From Glandiceps talaboti (Eukaryota; Hemichordata; Enteropneusta; Spengelidae): a DNA stretch of 64,000 bases. The translations under genes were made by a program, and so were the position numbers. The stretch is from NCBI RefSeq assembly GCF_964340395.1, contig NC_135553.1:5093501-5157500 (forward strand), written 5' to 3'. A model generated the notes under the pieces. That model did not search any database and had not been told where the DNA came from. It worked only from the letters and a program-made list of their open reading frames with translations. Shown here piece after piece: positions 1 through 11,633 of the stretch; position 1 is the first letter of the stretch; each line of letters starts with the position of its first letter.

Positions 1-10
1 TTCTTCCTAG

Positions 11-128
11 TGATGACAGCATCAAACCATGTGATGTATCCGATACATGTGTCAAACTTATGACGACTCCAGGATTTCGTCTGTATACATTATCACACCA
101 AGTGTTATACTTGGAAATTGCCCAACAG
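11..128 (+). CDS. C16orf89: C16orf89-like exon (first in window)
   Basis: The acceptor is ttcttcctag and the donor CAACAG|gtaagt. The exon begins with one nucleotide completing a codon and ends in phase 0. It encodes a segment with two cysteines (PCDVSDTCVKLMTTPG) and LSHQVLYLEIAQQ, the region before the Cys-Ala-Asp-Glu block of the family. Confidence 0.85.
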
Positions 129-3017
129 GTAAGTTTTCAAATGGAAACATTTGTTTTTGAATATTATTTCTCTTCAAAATGTCGTCTTTGATTAGTGCGC
201 TATGTAAATATAATATTGTTAATACCAATATGTCATGGAAACAAGACTTACGTCGCCTCATTGTCATAAACCACTATTCTCTTGACGGAAACGATACTCA
301 TCGATCGTTACACCGTGCATCACGTGATCAGCAGAAAACGTTGCTCTAATTTGCGATAATACGTCGCTTTAGAATGTTGACCAAAATGATATTTTCTTCT
401 GATAGTCACATATCACTTGAACGTGTTAATAAAACTCCGTAAATTATACATCCCGTAATATCCAAAGTCAGGTGCAGTCAACGATCGAGTCGATTTTCTG
501 AAATATTTTGAATAAGCGAAACAAACGTTAATAGACTACTATGTTGACAGTTTTGGGTTTTATTACCTATTATAAAAGATTAAAGGGGAAAGCGAGAGCT
601 GTTCGTATGTGACCTAGCCACCCACTGCAACATTCCACAAAATGCCCTACCGCTGGATCCACATGTCCACTGCTCGCTACCAAAATATCTTTGTTCGTAC
701 GATTATCTTTCTCTCTCTCTCCTCATATTGGAATACTACCCTCTATCCATCCGTACTGAATTGGTGTATTGTCATACCTTTTACCCTCCCCATGTCCACA
801 CAGTCTGCTACAATATTACTTTTGTCGACTGAAACAACAAAATCCCCCGCATCCCACTGAAAAATCGTATATAGCTTCGTTGGCTGCACCTGATTACGTC
901 ACCCGTTTAAAGTGTTCATATACTACAGTTACAAGATAACACTGTTTTAATTGTTTTTGACTTTTAATAGGCGGGTTGTGCAGACGAAATTGAACGGCGT
1001 TTGCAGGAAAACGGTGTCCTTGTTGACCCCAACTTAATGATGGAAACTTTCTGTACAAATATGTTGAACGAAGCTATCGAATTTGCTAATGCTGGCTATC
1101 CCAGTAAAGGACAGGACTTGTTCATGGAACAAGGCAAGTGAAAACGGTTTGATTTAAACCTTCCGAGTACAGATTCATACCACATTCCAAATATGAACAA
1201 GTGTAAATGGATCATCAATAAGTCATCGATATCGTCGACTTTTGAAAGTTGACTCTTCAAACCATGTGATTTTTTAAAATTTGATTTGTGAGATAAACCA
1301 TTTGACCTTGGGAGGAAGAGACAAGTCGATAGGTTTGAATTTACGACAGATTCAAACATCCTCTCATAATAGTTTACAGAAGTTATGCTTAGAGTGGGGA
1401 TGGTATTAAATCTTATTTCAAAAACTGAGTCACCAGTAACACGTAAAATTAAAAACTATGCAGGCATTTTTGTGGCAAGGGTAGATGCCGTCTCGACCCC
1501 GAGAACCGTGAGTACTGACATAGGCCAAAAACATGGATAAATCGAAACCAACGTTAACAAGAGAGAAATGGATCAAAGAAAATGGTCACCCACAGAAGAC
1601 GTTTTTATCTAACTTTGCTGTGCGTTATCTTATTCAGTATTCAGCATTGTCACGCTTTTTCTTCTCTCTTGCCCACATTTTGCAGTCTTGTTTCTTGTTT
1701 TATCTGCCTTATATCCCATTTGCTTTTGTAAACAATTGAATTTGTTAGTATAAAAAAGGACCGTTTTCATAAGAGCCTGTTCATATTCATCGTCGTAAAA
1801 GCACCTGACCCTTTTGCGGCGCACAATATAAAAACACTTCCCAATAGACGTTTTCGGAAGAGCAGAAAAAACACTCTATCTCAAAAACGTATTCGTGAGC
1901 AGAAACCTTGAACTCAGCGGTTAACCTTATTTCACTAGATATTTGTAAAACACACGGTCAGCAAAAGGAGCCCCATGAAAAGATTTAAGAACGCTTAATA
2001 TTCGCCACATCCCCCATGAGAGAAAACTGTCAAGCTTAAAAAGACAGTTAATAACATTTCGATCTATTACATAGTGTTGATAGACAAGATCGACCGTCTG
2101 TAAATCTACTACGTTCTCGTTACAGCAAATTCTCTTAACTTCACATTTCCTCGGGGAAGCGTTGTTCATGGCGACACAGTTATCTAATTTGGCGCAAATT
2201 AAATGTGTTTCATGATTATAATACAAACCAAAATGTCTTTGAAACATAACCATTTCCCCATTGATTTAATCGGTAACAGATATAATAAGACGATAAGAAA
2301 ACTGTCTTAGTGAAATATGTCATACCTCTAGGCTATTTTAACTTCCATTAAAACTATAGCAAGGTAAACGGCTATGTAACATATAGGTAATAGTCTTTGG
2401 AAGGACTCTTGTGTCGATATGAACTAAGACAACAGGGAACAGAGAGTATGCGGGGTGAACTTTATTTTTCTCTTGTTTTCTTTCTCTTTATTGACTAAAT
2501 AATTTTGAAAAAATAACTTAAGTCTTCATTTTTTCGACTTTCATAAATATTCACTGAATAGTGACGCGCCTTCTAAACTCACGTAAGACATCTAATTGTA
2601 TCAGTAACAGTAATGGTACTTCTGTATATCAGTACTATTAGTCAGTATTCCTTTTGTCTCTGAGGGTTATCGCATGTAATGTAATGTTGATTAAATTATA
2701 TTACATTCAATCTAAAACTTCGAATACTTGCCAATGTGCTAAACCCAATTCATCGAATCTATACAAGATTCACTTCAGTAGTTAATTAATGATACTTCAT
2801 CTCATACAGGGCTTCTATGTGGTTTGGACGGTTACCGCGAATTCTTTCGCTCGGAATGGTTGCAATCGATTCTAACTTGGCAAGATCCGACTGGCTGCTT
2901 CAAAAGTGACTCTATGTCTGCTTTCGCCCATAAAGGTGAGGTACTGTGTTTCGTCTATGGTGAAGATTATACTTCTTCTCCTCGAAATGCCCACAGAAGG
3001 AGGAGGAGGAGGAGGAG

Positions 3018-3097
<80 letters not shown>

Positions 3098-3106
3098 GGG
3101 AGGGAG

Positions 3107-3167
<61 letters not shown>

Positions 3168-4228
3168 TAGGGATATATAGATAGACAGACAGTGACAGTG
3201 ACAGTGACAGTGACAGTGACAGTGACAGTGACAGAGACATAGAGAGAGAAGGGGAGGAGAGACAGACTGACATACAGAGACAGAAACAAAGAAGGAGGAG
3301 GGAAGGAGGGAGAGAGAGATGGGGAGGGAGAGACATACATACATACATACACGCACATACATACATACATACATACATACATACATACATACATACATAC
3401 ATACATACATACATACATACATACATACATACATACAGAGACAGAGGGAGGAGGGAAGGAGGAGGCATACAGACATGACAATATAGGATGTATAATCTTT
3501 GTGGAATGAATCAATTGTCTCATTTTTTGTTTGCTTAATCACTATATTCTAGAGGAAGAAGATAATACAAGTACACCACAGCAGGAGTCGGTGAAACGAC
3601 GAGAAAAAATCCTCGACGGTAAGAAATGGTGAAATTTAGGGGGAGGGGGAGAAAATACACACAATAGGAAAGTTCATGGTGCTACAGTGCATACCCGACA
3701 TTATGTTTAGTTGTACTCTTTATTTACTCTTTGATTTATGTATACCTAATTCACTTTACAGATGTAAACTGGCACCAGTCCCTTTGGAGATTTTTGAAGT
3801 CTCAGTGTCACAATCATCAAATGTTTTGAGTTTATTGTTGACTTTGAGTTTTTAGGGCTAGTATTTTGACTGTCCTCATTTTTGTTTGTTCTCCAAGTTA
3901 CGGTTACAAAGAGTCTCCCAGGGCAGTTCAACAGTTTGTCACTCGCTCAGGTTATCATTTCACACAAAAGAACGCAGCGATGTGTGTTTGTATGTGTGTG
4001 CACGTGTATTTGAAACAGAACTGAGAAAAAGTCGCTGACTATATGTACGGTTAGATTTACAAATATTATAATACTGAGACACTTTTGCATGTACGTGTAT
4101 TTCTTTGCAATCATTATTCATTCATATATCTTCATTCATTCATAGATGGTTGTTCCTCCCATAAGACGTCAGTGGCAGTGGGTATACTCAGTGGTTACGT
4201 ACGGTATATACTTGAGGCGATGATTTGA
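11..4228 (+). CDS. C16orf89: C16orf89-like (UPF0764 family) protein, 3' half
   Basis: Five coding exons (11-128, 971-1133, 2810-2935, 3553-3618, 4146-4228) join in a consistent frame to give the last 184 or so residues of a UPF0764/C16orf89-family protein. The upstream exons are outside the window. Recognisable family blocks are a Cys-containing stretch with CVKLMTTPG and LSHQVLY in the first exon, then FCTNML, then LFMEQGLLCGLDGYREFF, then SILTWQDPTGCF, and a C-terminal DGCSSHKTSVAVGILSGY block. These match, from memory, the vertebrate protein, which is known mainly from thyroid expression; its biochemical role is not established. Phases are 0, 1, 1, 1, and the frame ends at TGA 4226-4228. 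The second intron uses a GC donor. No clear AATAAA was seen soon after the stop. Confidence 0.85.
129..970 (+). other. Intron of C16orf89-like gene
   Basis: This AT-rich GT-AG intron runs from gtaagt to cttttaatag. I see no repeat array, RNA gene or convincing nested ORF in it. Confidence 0.8.
971..1133 (+). CDS. C16orf89: C16orf89-like exon with GC donor
   Basis: The acceptor is cttttaatag. The exon encodes AGCADEIERRLQENG through LFMEQ and ends CAAG|gcaagt, a GC-AG type donor with a full match to the remaining donor consensus. The only nearby GT (1138) would put the next conserved exon out of frame. It ends in phase 1. Confidence 0.88.
1134..2809 (+). other. GC-AG intron of C16orf89-like gene
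   Basis: This 1.7 kb intron starts with GC and ends with ctcatacag. Open frames on either strand (for example minus strand 1927-2253) lack any recognisable domain. Nothing else is visible. Confidence 0.75.
2810..2935 (+). CDS. C16orf89: C16orf89-like exon (GLLCGLDGYREFF block)
   Basis: The acceptor is catacag and the donor CATAAAG|gtgagg. The exon encodes GLLCGLDGYREFFRSEWLQS and then ILTWQDPTGCFKSD, the most conserved part of the family. It is in phase 1 at both ends. Confidence 0.9.
2936..3552 (+). repeat. Intron packed with consecutive microsatellites
   Basis: This intron is largely simple sequence: (GGA)n from about 2998, (GA)n to about 3094, (GACA)n at about 3110-3168, (GTGACA)n at about 3191-3234, then (CATA)n at about 3333-3436. 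On the + strand it is strongly purine-rich to 3330. Long open frames here on both strands are low-complexity artefacts. Confidence 0.95.
3553..3618 (+). CDS. C16orf89: C16orf89-like exon (charged linker)
   Basis: The acceptor is actatattctag and the donor GACG|gtaaga, in phase 1 at both ends. The exon encodes an acidic then basic stretch ending SVKRREKILD. The family has a similar KRREK-like basic linker just before the terminal DGCSSH block. Confidence 0.85.
3619..4145 (+). other. Last intron of C16orf89-like gene
   Basis: GT-AG intron of 527 bp ending ttcattcatag. I see no further structure apart from a short tgtgtgtgtg-like stretch near 3980. Confidence 0.8.
4146..4228 (+). CDS. C16orf89: C16orf89-like terminal coding exon
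   Basis: The acceptor is ttcattcatag. The exon encodes DGCSSHKTSVAVGILSGYVR followed by a short tail and TGA at 4226-4228. The DGCSSH(N/K)T block is the family's C-terminal signature. The 3' UTR extends an unknown distance; no canonical AATAAA was seen in the next few hundred bases. Confidence 0.9.
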
Positions 4229-5764
4229 GTGTAGAGACAGCTTGGTAGAATACGACTTGGTAGAATAAGATTCTTAACTGCGGTGGAATAACACAATACA
4301 ACTGATCATGGAACAATACTGGACTCAATATGATTGGGGATCACCTTGCACTACGAATTATACTATTAACAATGCAAAAATGGTGTATAAAAATTAAATT
4401 GTTAGCAGCTTCATATATATTCTTGATCATTTACCTTATTATGCACATAACTATGACGAATGTAAGTTTAGTATTAGTCAACATTTGAGATTCAGTGGTG
4501 AAATTTGATTGTTGATAAAGTATTTATCCAGTGCTTAAAAATTAAATGAGCAACTGTTTCAGATTATTTGAAGGTAAGCAAGGTGACACAGTGCTAGCTC
4601 GGAGACGTGGTTTTGTTTGGACTTGGCGATGCTGTTCGTTAGCCGATAAGGCCTGTTCGCCAATTTGCAGACAGCATTGTGAATCCCGAAAACTAACTTA
4701 AAGTCTCTGACGAACAATATTGTCAAGCCTGTAAAGCATTTCGCGCCAAGTTTCTGGACTATAGATTGGCGCACGTATTTTACAGTACATATGTTCGATC
4801 CACACACCTCTACGTACACCCAAAAAGTAGAGTTTGGATACAATGAGTCAATGAGGTACGGTTCAACCTATATTAGACGAAATGTCAATGTCAAAGTGAG
4901 ACTAAGAGACAAACACTTGTCACAAGTTGATTTACACGTATTCACTATTTTGAGTAACACATGTCACTTTTACATTTACACTTGAACTAACTTTACAAGA
5001 TGTATGATTCACATCAAATTGAACGGAACTCAATGTCTCTTTTCTCATCTCACAATCATTATCTCCTTTATTTACCAAATACCTCCTTAGTGATAAATCA
5101 TGTATTAGAAAGTGATTCGTTAATCAACCTCAAGGATAAATTAACACCCACGGCATTATTTACAATTAATTCAGATAAATGATAGTTTGAGAAGTACACA
5201 CAGAAAATGTCGGCGCCGGTCGCCCACGTCAGCTGTCTATCTATTTTCATCACCGACTTTTAAATTAAGAACTTACTAACTAATTTACCGGACTTGATAG
5301 GGGTCGACACTCTACACGTGGAATGCATATGTTACATTTATTCTAATTCGACGTCAGGAATTCTTATATTTCGACAAACTTTGATAAAATACGCCCTCCG
5401 CATATTATTTTGGATTGCCTTTCGTTTTCAAAATCCTGTCCCCCATCCTCATTTGAAGCCTTACTTATTAAAGTTGCACTGACCTTGCAGAGAACGTGTA
5501 CCTGTAGAATACTGATTAATACACGTCAGATTTGAAACATTCTTTGTTGTTTGATTCTATGGAGAGTGTTGTAATATAATAGAATATTGTGTGTATCATT
5601 AATAGTCACTGTGATTTTTCACATAATCATATTGTATTATACATCATATACTCATGGTTGTAAATATATGCAATTGGAATGCCTAAAACATATAAAGGAA
5701 TATTAAGAGAATAAACAGACATGTTTTAAATTGATGACAAGCATATGTGCTTACATTGTGTGTA

Positions 5765-5769
<5 letters not shown>

Positions 5770-5828
<59 letters not shown>

Positions 5829-5880
5829 ATGTATGTATGTGTGTGTGTTTGTTTGTTTGTATGTATGTGTGTGTGTGTGT
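5770..5880. repeat. (GT)n/(GTAT)n microsatellite
   Basis: Uninterrupted GT runs from about 5771 to 5812. It is followed by TATG repeats, a short GTTT run and another GT block. Confidence 0.95.
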
Positions 5881-5964
5881 AGCTATTGCTAGAATATTTT
5901 GCATTTTGAAAGAATAGTTTTCGAATATGTACGAGCATAGGCTCCCTTACATATCTCTTTGTCT

Positions 5965-5971
5965 CTATCTA

Positions 5972-6040
<69 letters not shown>

Positions 6041-6080
6041 TTCCCCTCTCTCTGCCTCTGTCTCTCTCTGTCTCGACGTC

Positions 6081-6151
<71 letters not shown>
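5965..6151. repeat. (TCTG)n microsatellite, two blocks
   Basis: Two long TCTG blocks (about 5968-6040 and 6080-6150) are separated by a CT-rich spacer. Open frames through it are artefacts of the 4-bp repeat. Confidence 0.95.
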
Positions 6152-6155
<4 letters not shown>

Positions 6156-7394
6156 AGGATCTGATATCCAATCAGGAACAATATAACTTGAATATTCAGG
6201 GGTAATTAATGACGCTAGCGTTTGATTTTATGATAAAACTGTCTTCATCGAAGTTTCCTTCGTTGGTGGAGGGTCTATCGAATATCTAAGCTAGTAGTAG
6301 GCTGTTGAATGCCCGCTCTGTTCATGTCACGTGACCTTTGGTTCATTATAGTCATGTCAAGCAGGTCATGTCCTTAACTGAACTTCCTGGTTATATATCA
6401 CAAAGCGAATAAACAAAAACTTGGATAATGGTGATGAAGAAGAAGAAGAAGAGAAAATAGTTCAACGGCAAGCATCCTGACGGTCACTTTGTAAGTTGGT
6501 CTAAGGTTTATCCCACCGTAGCCCCGTTTCTGCCGTGTCGATGAAGTGTCAATCTTAATGACTCCATATAAACGTACCGCAATGCATTTAATATATATAA
6601 ATACTCATTAACGCGGAAGTAACACGAGAGAACAGCACGGAGATAGAGTGTATTAGTGAACGTGTATCATACAACGAGCCGATTACCGTGAAACACCCTT
6701 TACGTGATCTTCTAAGGAGCATGTCAGATTCCTTATGGTCAAATATGTATTATATTCTAAAATATGGGTTTGACAAGAACAGTTCGGTGTACTAAGATTT
6801 AGGAAAGGACTGTCATCAGACAAATGTAAGTTTTAAAGGTGTGTATATTTTGATAGGAAGCTAGTATGTCTGGTTGTGCTACGCGACAATGAGTAATTTG
6901 CCAGATATTTGCCAGTCTTAGAAGCTACGCTGTCAGTTTATGTACCCTAGAATAAATCATATGTCTCTAGGTAGAGCCAGTCTAGAGCATATGCATATGT
7001 AATAAATGTGTCACATCACATTTGATATTTAGTGCTATACATACATATACTCCCTGCTGTGGCGTAGTATAGAAGCTTAGATTGGCTAGAGAATCAACAG
7101 GTGGGGAGATGACGTCATTGGCGCGCGATGAAATATTAAAAATATTGGAATCTATATTTCATCAATCTTCCTATAATATGTTTGTGTATATACACTGGAA
7201 ACATGAATAGAAGCTAAAGGAGCAAGGATAAAGTCTACGGTCTATCATTAATAACTAATGAACGACAGTACGTGCAAAATGTCTGGTTCCATTTCCTTTG
7301 TTCTAGCTCACGTCTACTGTTCTCTTTGGTGCTGTTAAAATTTACCACAACAGAACTGTTATTTTTGATATCTTGAACTTTGGATGTGCCAGAG

Positions 7395-7541
7395 ATGAAA
7401 GGAAGGATGGATGGAAAAGATGGGAGGATGCCCCTTTCTTCAACAGAAACGTTGAAGCCGATAAGCCCTGCTCGTTCCTTCATCTTGAGAAGTATTCACG
7501 TTGTCATGACAATATTCTTTTTCCTCTGCGCCATAACCCAG
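7395..7541 (+). CDS. TMEM220: TMEM220-like exon 1
   Basis: The exon runs from ATG at 7395 to donor ACCCAG|gttagt, in phase 0. It encodes a short polar N-terminus and helix 1 ending FFFLCAITQ. Confidence 0.85.
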
Positions 7542-8856
7542 GTTAGTCACTACAGTTATGACCGCTGTCTGCAAGGATGAACTCACAAGATTTCGATTGG
7601 ATTGTCAGATGATTTTTTTTAATTGGTTTGGTTAATATACATACAAAATAATTTTCTTTGTCCAAAATATATATGCAAATTTTCATACGGGAGTGAGAGA
7701 CGAACTCGGAGAGACTGCTATGTACATGCAAATAGTCAATACACAGTAAGTCAACGCTACGTGCCAATTCCCATAGTATCTTTGACATATTGCTAACGTT
7801 TTATGATTCTTTCTACAAAAGTCATGTTTCTGACTATATTTGTCTATAAATCTCCCGACCCTCTCTCCGCAATGAACGTGGTAGTATTCATTTCATCACT
7901 AGCCCTGTTTAGTCTGTTTGTCACATCTGGTCGTCCCACTCATCTTGCCAACGTGATATCAGGACTTAAAACATTTATGAGTCGAAATAATGACATGAAC
8001 TATACAACCGATTTTTTTTCTGTGAATAATTTCTCCACCCCCACCCCGCCCGGTCCTAAATAATGACCCTAACCGTGGATAAATATAATTCACATTTGCA
8101 TTCAAAGTGTTATTTCTAGTAAGAGTTTAGTAATTTCAATGTACACATATTCTCCGTAGTCTAGTCATTCAGGGAGTACACAATCATAGTGTGGCAGGAT
8201 AAACTCTCGAAGTTCAGATACAAACGCTACTGAATATATGTTTTGTATAACAAAGTGTTATACATTTCTCACCAGGTGAACGATTCCGATCCCTTTATTT
8301 GGATGGTAAGTATTTGAACAGACTGGTGTTTACTTTCTATGTACCGTGCCAGGCCCAAACATATCTTGAGTTCAGACCGTAACCGATTTCATTTCAAATC
8401 GAGATATAAATTGCAACTGAATGGAATGTATCTATTAGATTGCTGATGTTTGTGATAAAATAACCAAATTCGTTAAAAACGAAGGTGCATTCTCTGGTTG
8501 TGAAATTGATAATGGTATTGTAAGAAATATTAACATGACAGTCGTTTGAAATGTGATCTATCACATTGAAATGTACGTGCTCGTTACATTCTGTGTGCAT
8601 CGTTTTGAAGTCAGAATTTGTTATATTGAACCGGTCATACACATGACGAGTGTAACATTACAATCGATCCAGTGTCTATAGATAATATGATTGAATTATT
8701 AATTTATGTATCTCTCTCGTAGCCGCTTTACCTGGTAGCTTTTGTGTTGACCGCACTAGTGGCACGATCGTTGGATATATGTGGTCAGTATTGGCAAATA
8801 TATTATGTTTTATAACTTTAATTAATATCTAATTACAAACCTTTCCACATGTATGA

Positions 8857-8915
<59 letters not shown>

Positions 8916-10721
8916 CATATATACATATATATATATACACACACATACATACATACATACATACATACATACTTACATACATACTTACATACATGTACAT
9001 ACATACATACATACATACATACATACATACATACATACATACATACATACATACATACATACATACATACATACATACATACATACATACATACATGCAT
9101 GGCTGGTCTTTGATATTTTCAAATAGACGTGTTCATTCTTTCATTGTTTTGGGGTTTTGGAACTTTGAATCATTGTGGATGGGGGGGGGGGTTTAGCTAA
9201 TTTATTTAATATGTTCAAAATCGTTATTGAGCACATGTTAGCTATTTGGCAATCACACTCTAAGGCATTAGTTTATGGGTTCATGTTTATCTACATTATA
9301 CACTGAACTCCAGTGTTTAAAAGTGTTTAAAAAATAATTCAAAACATGACATTTCATTTCATGTCCACAGAGAATCCAATATGGCGGTGTCTTGCACTAA
9401 CCCATATTATCGTTTGCACATTTGGTATTATATATTTACTACTTATAGTTGTTAAATCGATGGAGGGCCACTTCATGCGTAATCCGATGATTTTTGAAGA
9501 AGGCAGGTTGGTTGAACTTGTATCAAAATGTTGAAAGTTAAAAATGAATTGTTCAGTTCTCTTTCTGAGATTATTGTTTGCATTTATAAGTAAGATTTGG
9601 TAATATGAAATTAATAATCAAAAATTGGCCTGTCATGACATGGAGTGTTTGTCAGATTATGATCGATGTAAATATGCTAAGTACAGAAAAGCTACGATAA
9701 TATTGTAACATTCATTGTCAATATTAGTTTTATATCAAAGCATTCATCTGTACTTAATCGCCGTTCATGTACTACTAAATAAACACAGGGTTTTGGTCTA
9801 AATGTGGTCTTGTCGTTTGGGAGGGGATGGGGTAAAAAAAACCTTGGATGGTTGGTTTATTTTCAAATAAAAAATATGAGATTAGGGGGTCATGGTAATG
9901 TTTCCTTTATTTGTGTGTATCCTATATAGGGAAATGGTTGGGCTTTTTATAATGACATTATGGTTGTCGATATCAAGATTCAGTCGTTGTCATCACGTGT
10001 GAGTATACACGATTTTACCGTTTACACCCACTAAACTTATTCTTGACATTATGAACGAAATAGTCTATTTATTTATTTGCAAACATCTCGTGCATAATTT
10101 GAAGAAATGTAGTATTTATTTATTTATGTTAAGTATTGGCATCGTATTCAAATTTACAATTTGTAACAATCATCGTTAATAGAGAATACTCATTGACATT
10201 GGATCGTACACTGTATAACTTTGACCTTGACATCAACTCAATCAAAACTCTATTATTCTGGTACAAAATTAACTAAATTTGTGCAATGAATACAAAAATA
10301 AGGGGAAGTAACTATTGGTATTGATTGTTAAGTTGGAAAACCCATGGTACGATCGGGCTTGATATTAACGAAATGTCGATGGTATGCGAATGTGAATTGG
10401 GGGTAATGTCCCTATATGTTGCTTTTTGTTTGTTTGTTTGTTTGTTTGTTTGGGGTATTTTTTTTGAGGGGGCGGTTGGTTTTTTTTGTGCGACTGTATT
10501 TAGAATGCGAACCAATATAAATTTGGATTCTATATTTCTCAATCAATACTAATATGTTGTGTTGTTTGTGTCTTTTTTCCTTCAGCGTACAGCGAGGTAT
10601 AGCAGTGACAACCATATTGACGTTTCTTGCCATCATCGTTGGTTTGTTACCAATCGCCCTTTGGAGTCTGTGTCTTGTCCCATCACTGTCATCCTTCAGT
10701 CACTGTGGTGATATGCCGTAA
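7395..10721 (+). CDS. TMEM220: TMEM220-like four-helix membrane protein
   Basis: Five coding exons (7395-7541, 8276-8305, 8723-8783, 9371-9506, 10586-10721) encode a 169-aa protein; human TMEM220 is about 160 aa. The family signature is visible: [19 protein letters not shown] at the exon 1/2 junction matches the Q-VNDPD-W motif, and [19 protein letters not shown] matches the following helix. Hydrophobic segments lie at about residues 32-49, 56-75, 89-112 and 129-153. An in-frame TGA (7374-7376) lies upstream of ATG 7395, supporting that start. The biochemical function of TMEM220 is unknown; it is a multi-pass membrane protein. The gene lies about 3.2 kb downstream of the C16orf89-like gene on the same strand and has its own start. 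Confidence 0.88.
7542..8275 (+). other. TMEM220-like intron 1
   Basis: GT-AG intron of 734 bp ending tttctcaccag. An ORF at about 7803-8063 has no recognisable domain and breaks no consensus of the gene model. Confidence 0.75.
8276..8305 (+). CDS. TMEM220: TMEM220-like exon 2 (30-nt microexon)
   Basis: This 30-nt microexon encodes [10 protein letters not shown]. It has acceptor ttctcaccag and donor GGATG|gtaagt and is in phase 0 at both ends. The peptide matches the most conserved TMEM220 motif, so the exon is supported despite its size. Confidence 0.88.
8306..8722 (+). other. TMEM220-like intron 2
   Basis: GT-AG intron of 417 bp ending tctctctcgtag. Nothing else is visible in it. Confidence 0.8.
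8723..8783 (+). CDS. TMEM220: TMEM220-like exon 3
   Basis: The acceptor is tctcgtag and the donor ATATGTG|gtcagt, going from phase 0 to phase 1. The exon encodes [20 protein letters not shown], completing helix 2. Confidence 0.85.
8858..9097. repeat. (TA)n then (CATA)n microsatellite in TMEM220-like intron 3
   Basis: An AT run of about 50 bp (to about 8910) is followed by mixed TATA/CACA sequence and a long CATA array to 9096. A G11 run lies at 9181-9191 in the same intron. Confidence 0.95.
9371..9506 (+). CDS. TMEM220: TMEM220-like exon 4
   Basis: The acceptor is atgtccacag and the donor GGCAG|gttggt, going from phase 1 to phase 2. The exon encodes [20 protein letters not shown] (helix 3) and an acidic loop ending EEG. 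Confidence 0.9.
9507..10585 (+). other. TMEM220-like intron 4
   Basis: GT-AG intron of about 1.1 kb ending tttccttcag. It contains a (TTTG)n run near 10425-10452. Opposite ORFs across that run are low-complexity artefacts. Confidence 0.75.
10586..10721 (+). CDS. TMEM220: TMEM220-like exon 5 (terminal)
   Basis: The acceptor is tttccttcag, entering in phase 2. The exon encodes [20 protein letters not shown] and the rest of helix 4, then ends with a short Cys/Pro tail and TAA at 10719-10721. An inverted repeat begins 5 nt after the stop. Confidence 0.88.
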
Positions 10722-10725
10722 ATTT

Positions 10726-10814
10726 AGCTCTGGATGTATACGCTGAGGGGTTTCGACACGTCTTCTCCGTTCGAAGACGTGTCGAAACCCCGCAGTGTAT
10801 ATACATCCAGAGCT
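10726..10814. repeat. Fold-back inverted repeat next to the TMEM220 stop codon
   Basis: The left arm (10726-10765) and right arm (10773-10814) are inverted copies over about 40 bp, differing by a 2-nt indel and a few mismatches, with a 7-nt loop. Both outer ends read TAGCTCTGG or its complement, next to a TA on each side. It is probably a small MITE or fold-back insertion and, if transcribed, a strong RNA hairpin in the TMEM220 3' UTR. Confidence 0.9.
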
Positions 10815-11569
10815 AGCTGTAAATAGTACTGGTCAAGATATGTACGTCTGATGGACGTTCAGTAATGCTACAATTGTTTTCGTACGAGACAGTGATATAA
10901 AACATCGCAAGATTCGTCCAGACCAAGTCACGCTGTATGAGCTATCAAAGATCCTCCAAAAAGCATGGAAGTACCACCCATGTGGGTGGCACGTATACTT
11001 CCACGGAAGAAGCTAGCAAACAGATCTAGTGTATATTGACGCAAATCTGAATCACTTTGTGAGGCTCATTTTATAAGAAAATATCTAAATCGGTGTTCTC
11101 ATTTATGCCTTCAACCAAGACTCGAACAGTTGTCCTTTTAAATTTCACCAGACTCTAAATGGTCGTCGTTGATGGCGCTCTTTCCGAATCGCTTCCTACA
11201 CCACGACGTAACACAATGTTCACAACATAAACACAACGATGAATAGTTGTCTTAAACCAAATAACCCATTGAACTTTCAGGTTTCGTAAATGATGTCTCA
11301 TCTATTCACTTAGAAAAGTCAAATATGAACTAAGTCATCCCCCAAGATAATTGTGTTACTGTAAATATTACTATGTTCTGGTAATCTTGAATGTACAAAG
11401 TGATATATCTTTGAAATAATAATCTAATGGTTTTAGGACAAAATACACAACTCTTCCAGCTATTGCATGGAATTGGAAGTGTACAATATCACAGACATTG
11501 ATTCCGAATGAAAGTATTAGTACAATTAAAAATGAGATATCAAAACATCCTGTAATCACTTGTATGTTA

Positions 11570-11601
11570 TTTTGTATGTATGTATGTATGTATGTACCTA
11601 A

Positions 11602-11633
<32 letters not shown>

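Larger units (their letters stand above)
4229..7394. other. Intergenic: 3' UTR of C16orf89-like gene and upstream of TMEM220
   Basis: No convincing gene was seen between the C16orf89-like stop and the TMEM220 start. Short ORFs near 4791-5482 have no recognisable domain. The stretch contains the (GT)n and (TCTG)n arrays listed separately. The promoter and any 5' UTR of the TMEM220-like gene should lie in roughly the last 800 bp, but no TATA box or start site could be fixed. Confidence 0.6.

Noticed and set aside
2824-3542. Overlapping ORFs of 118-203 codons on both strands
   Set aside because: They are produced by microsatellite translation (RE, SL, YVCM repeats). Only 2810-2935 is supported as an exon.
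5683-6186. ORFs rich in THTH, CLSV or TDRQ
   Set aside because: Translations of (GT)n and (TCTG)n arrays.
8822-9196. ORFs of YIHT or MYVC repeats
   Set aside because: Translations of the (TA)n/(CATA)n array inside an intron.
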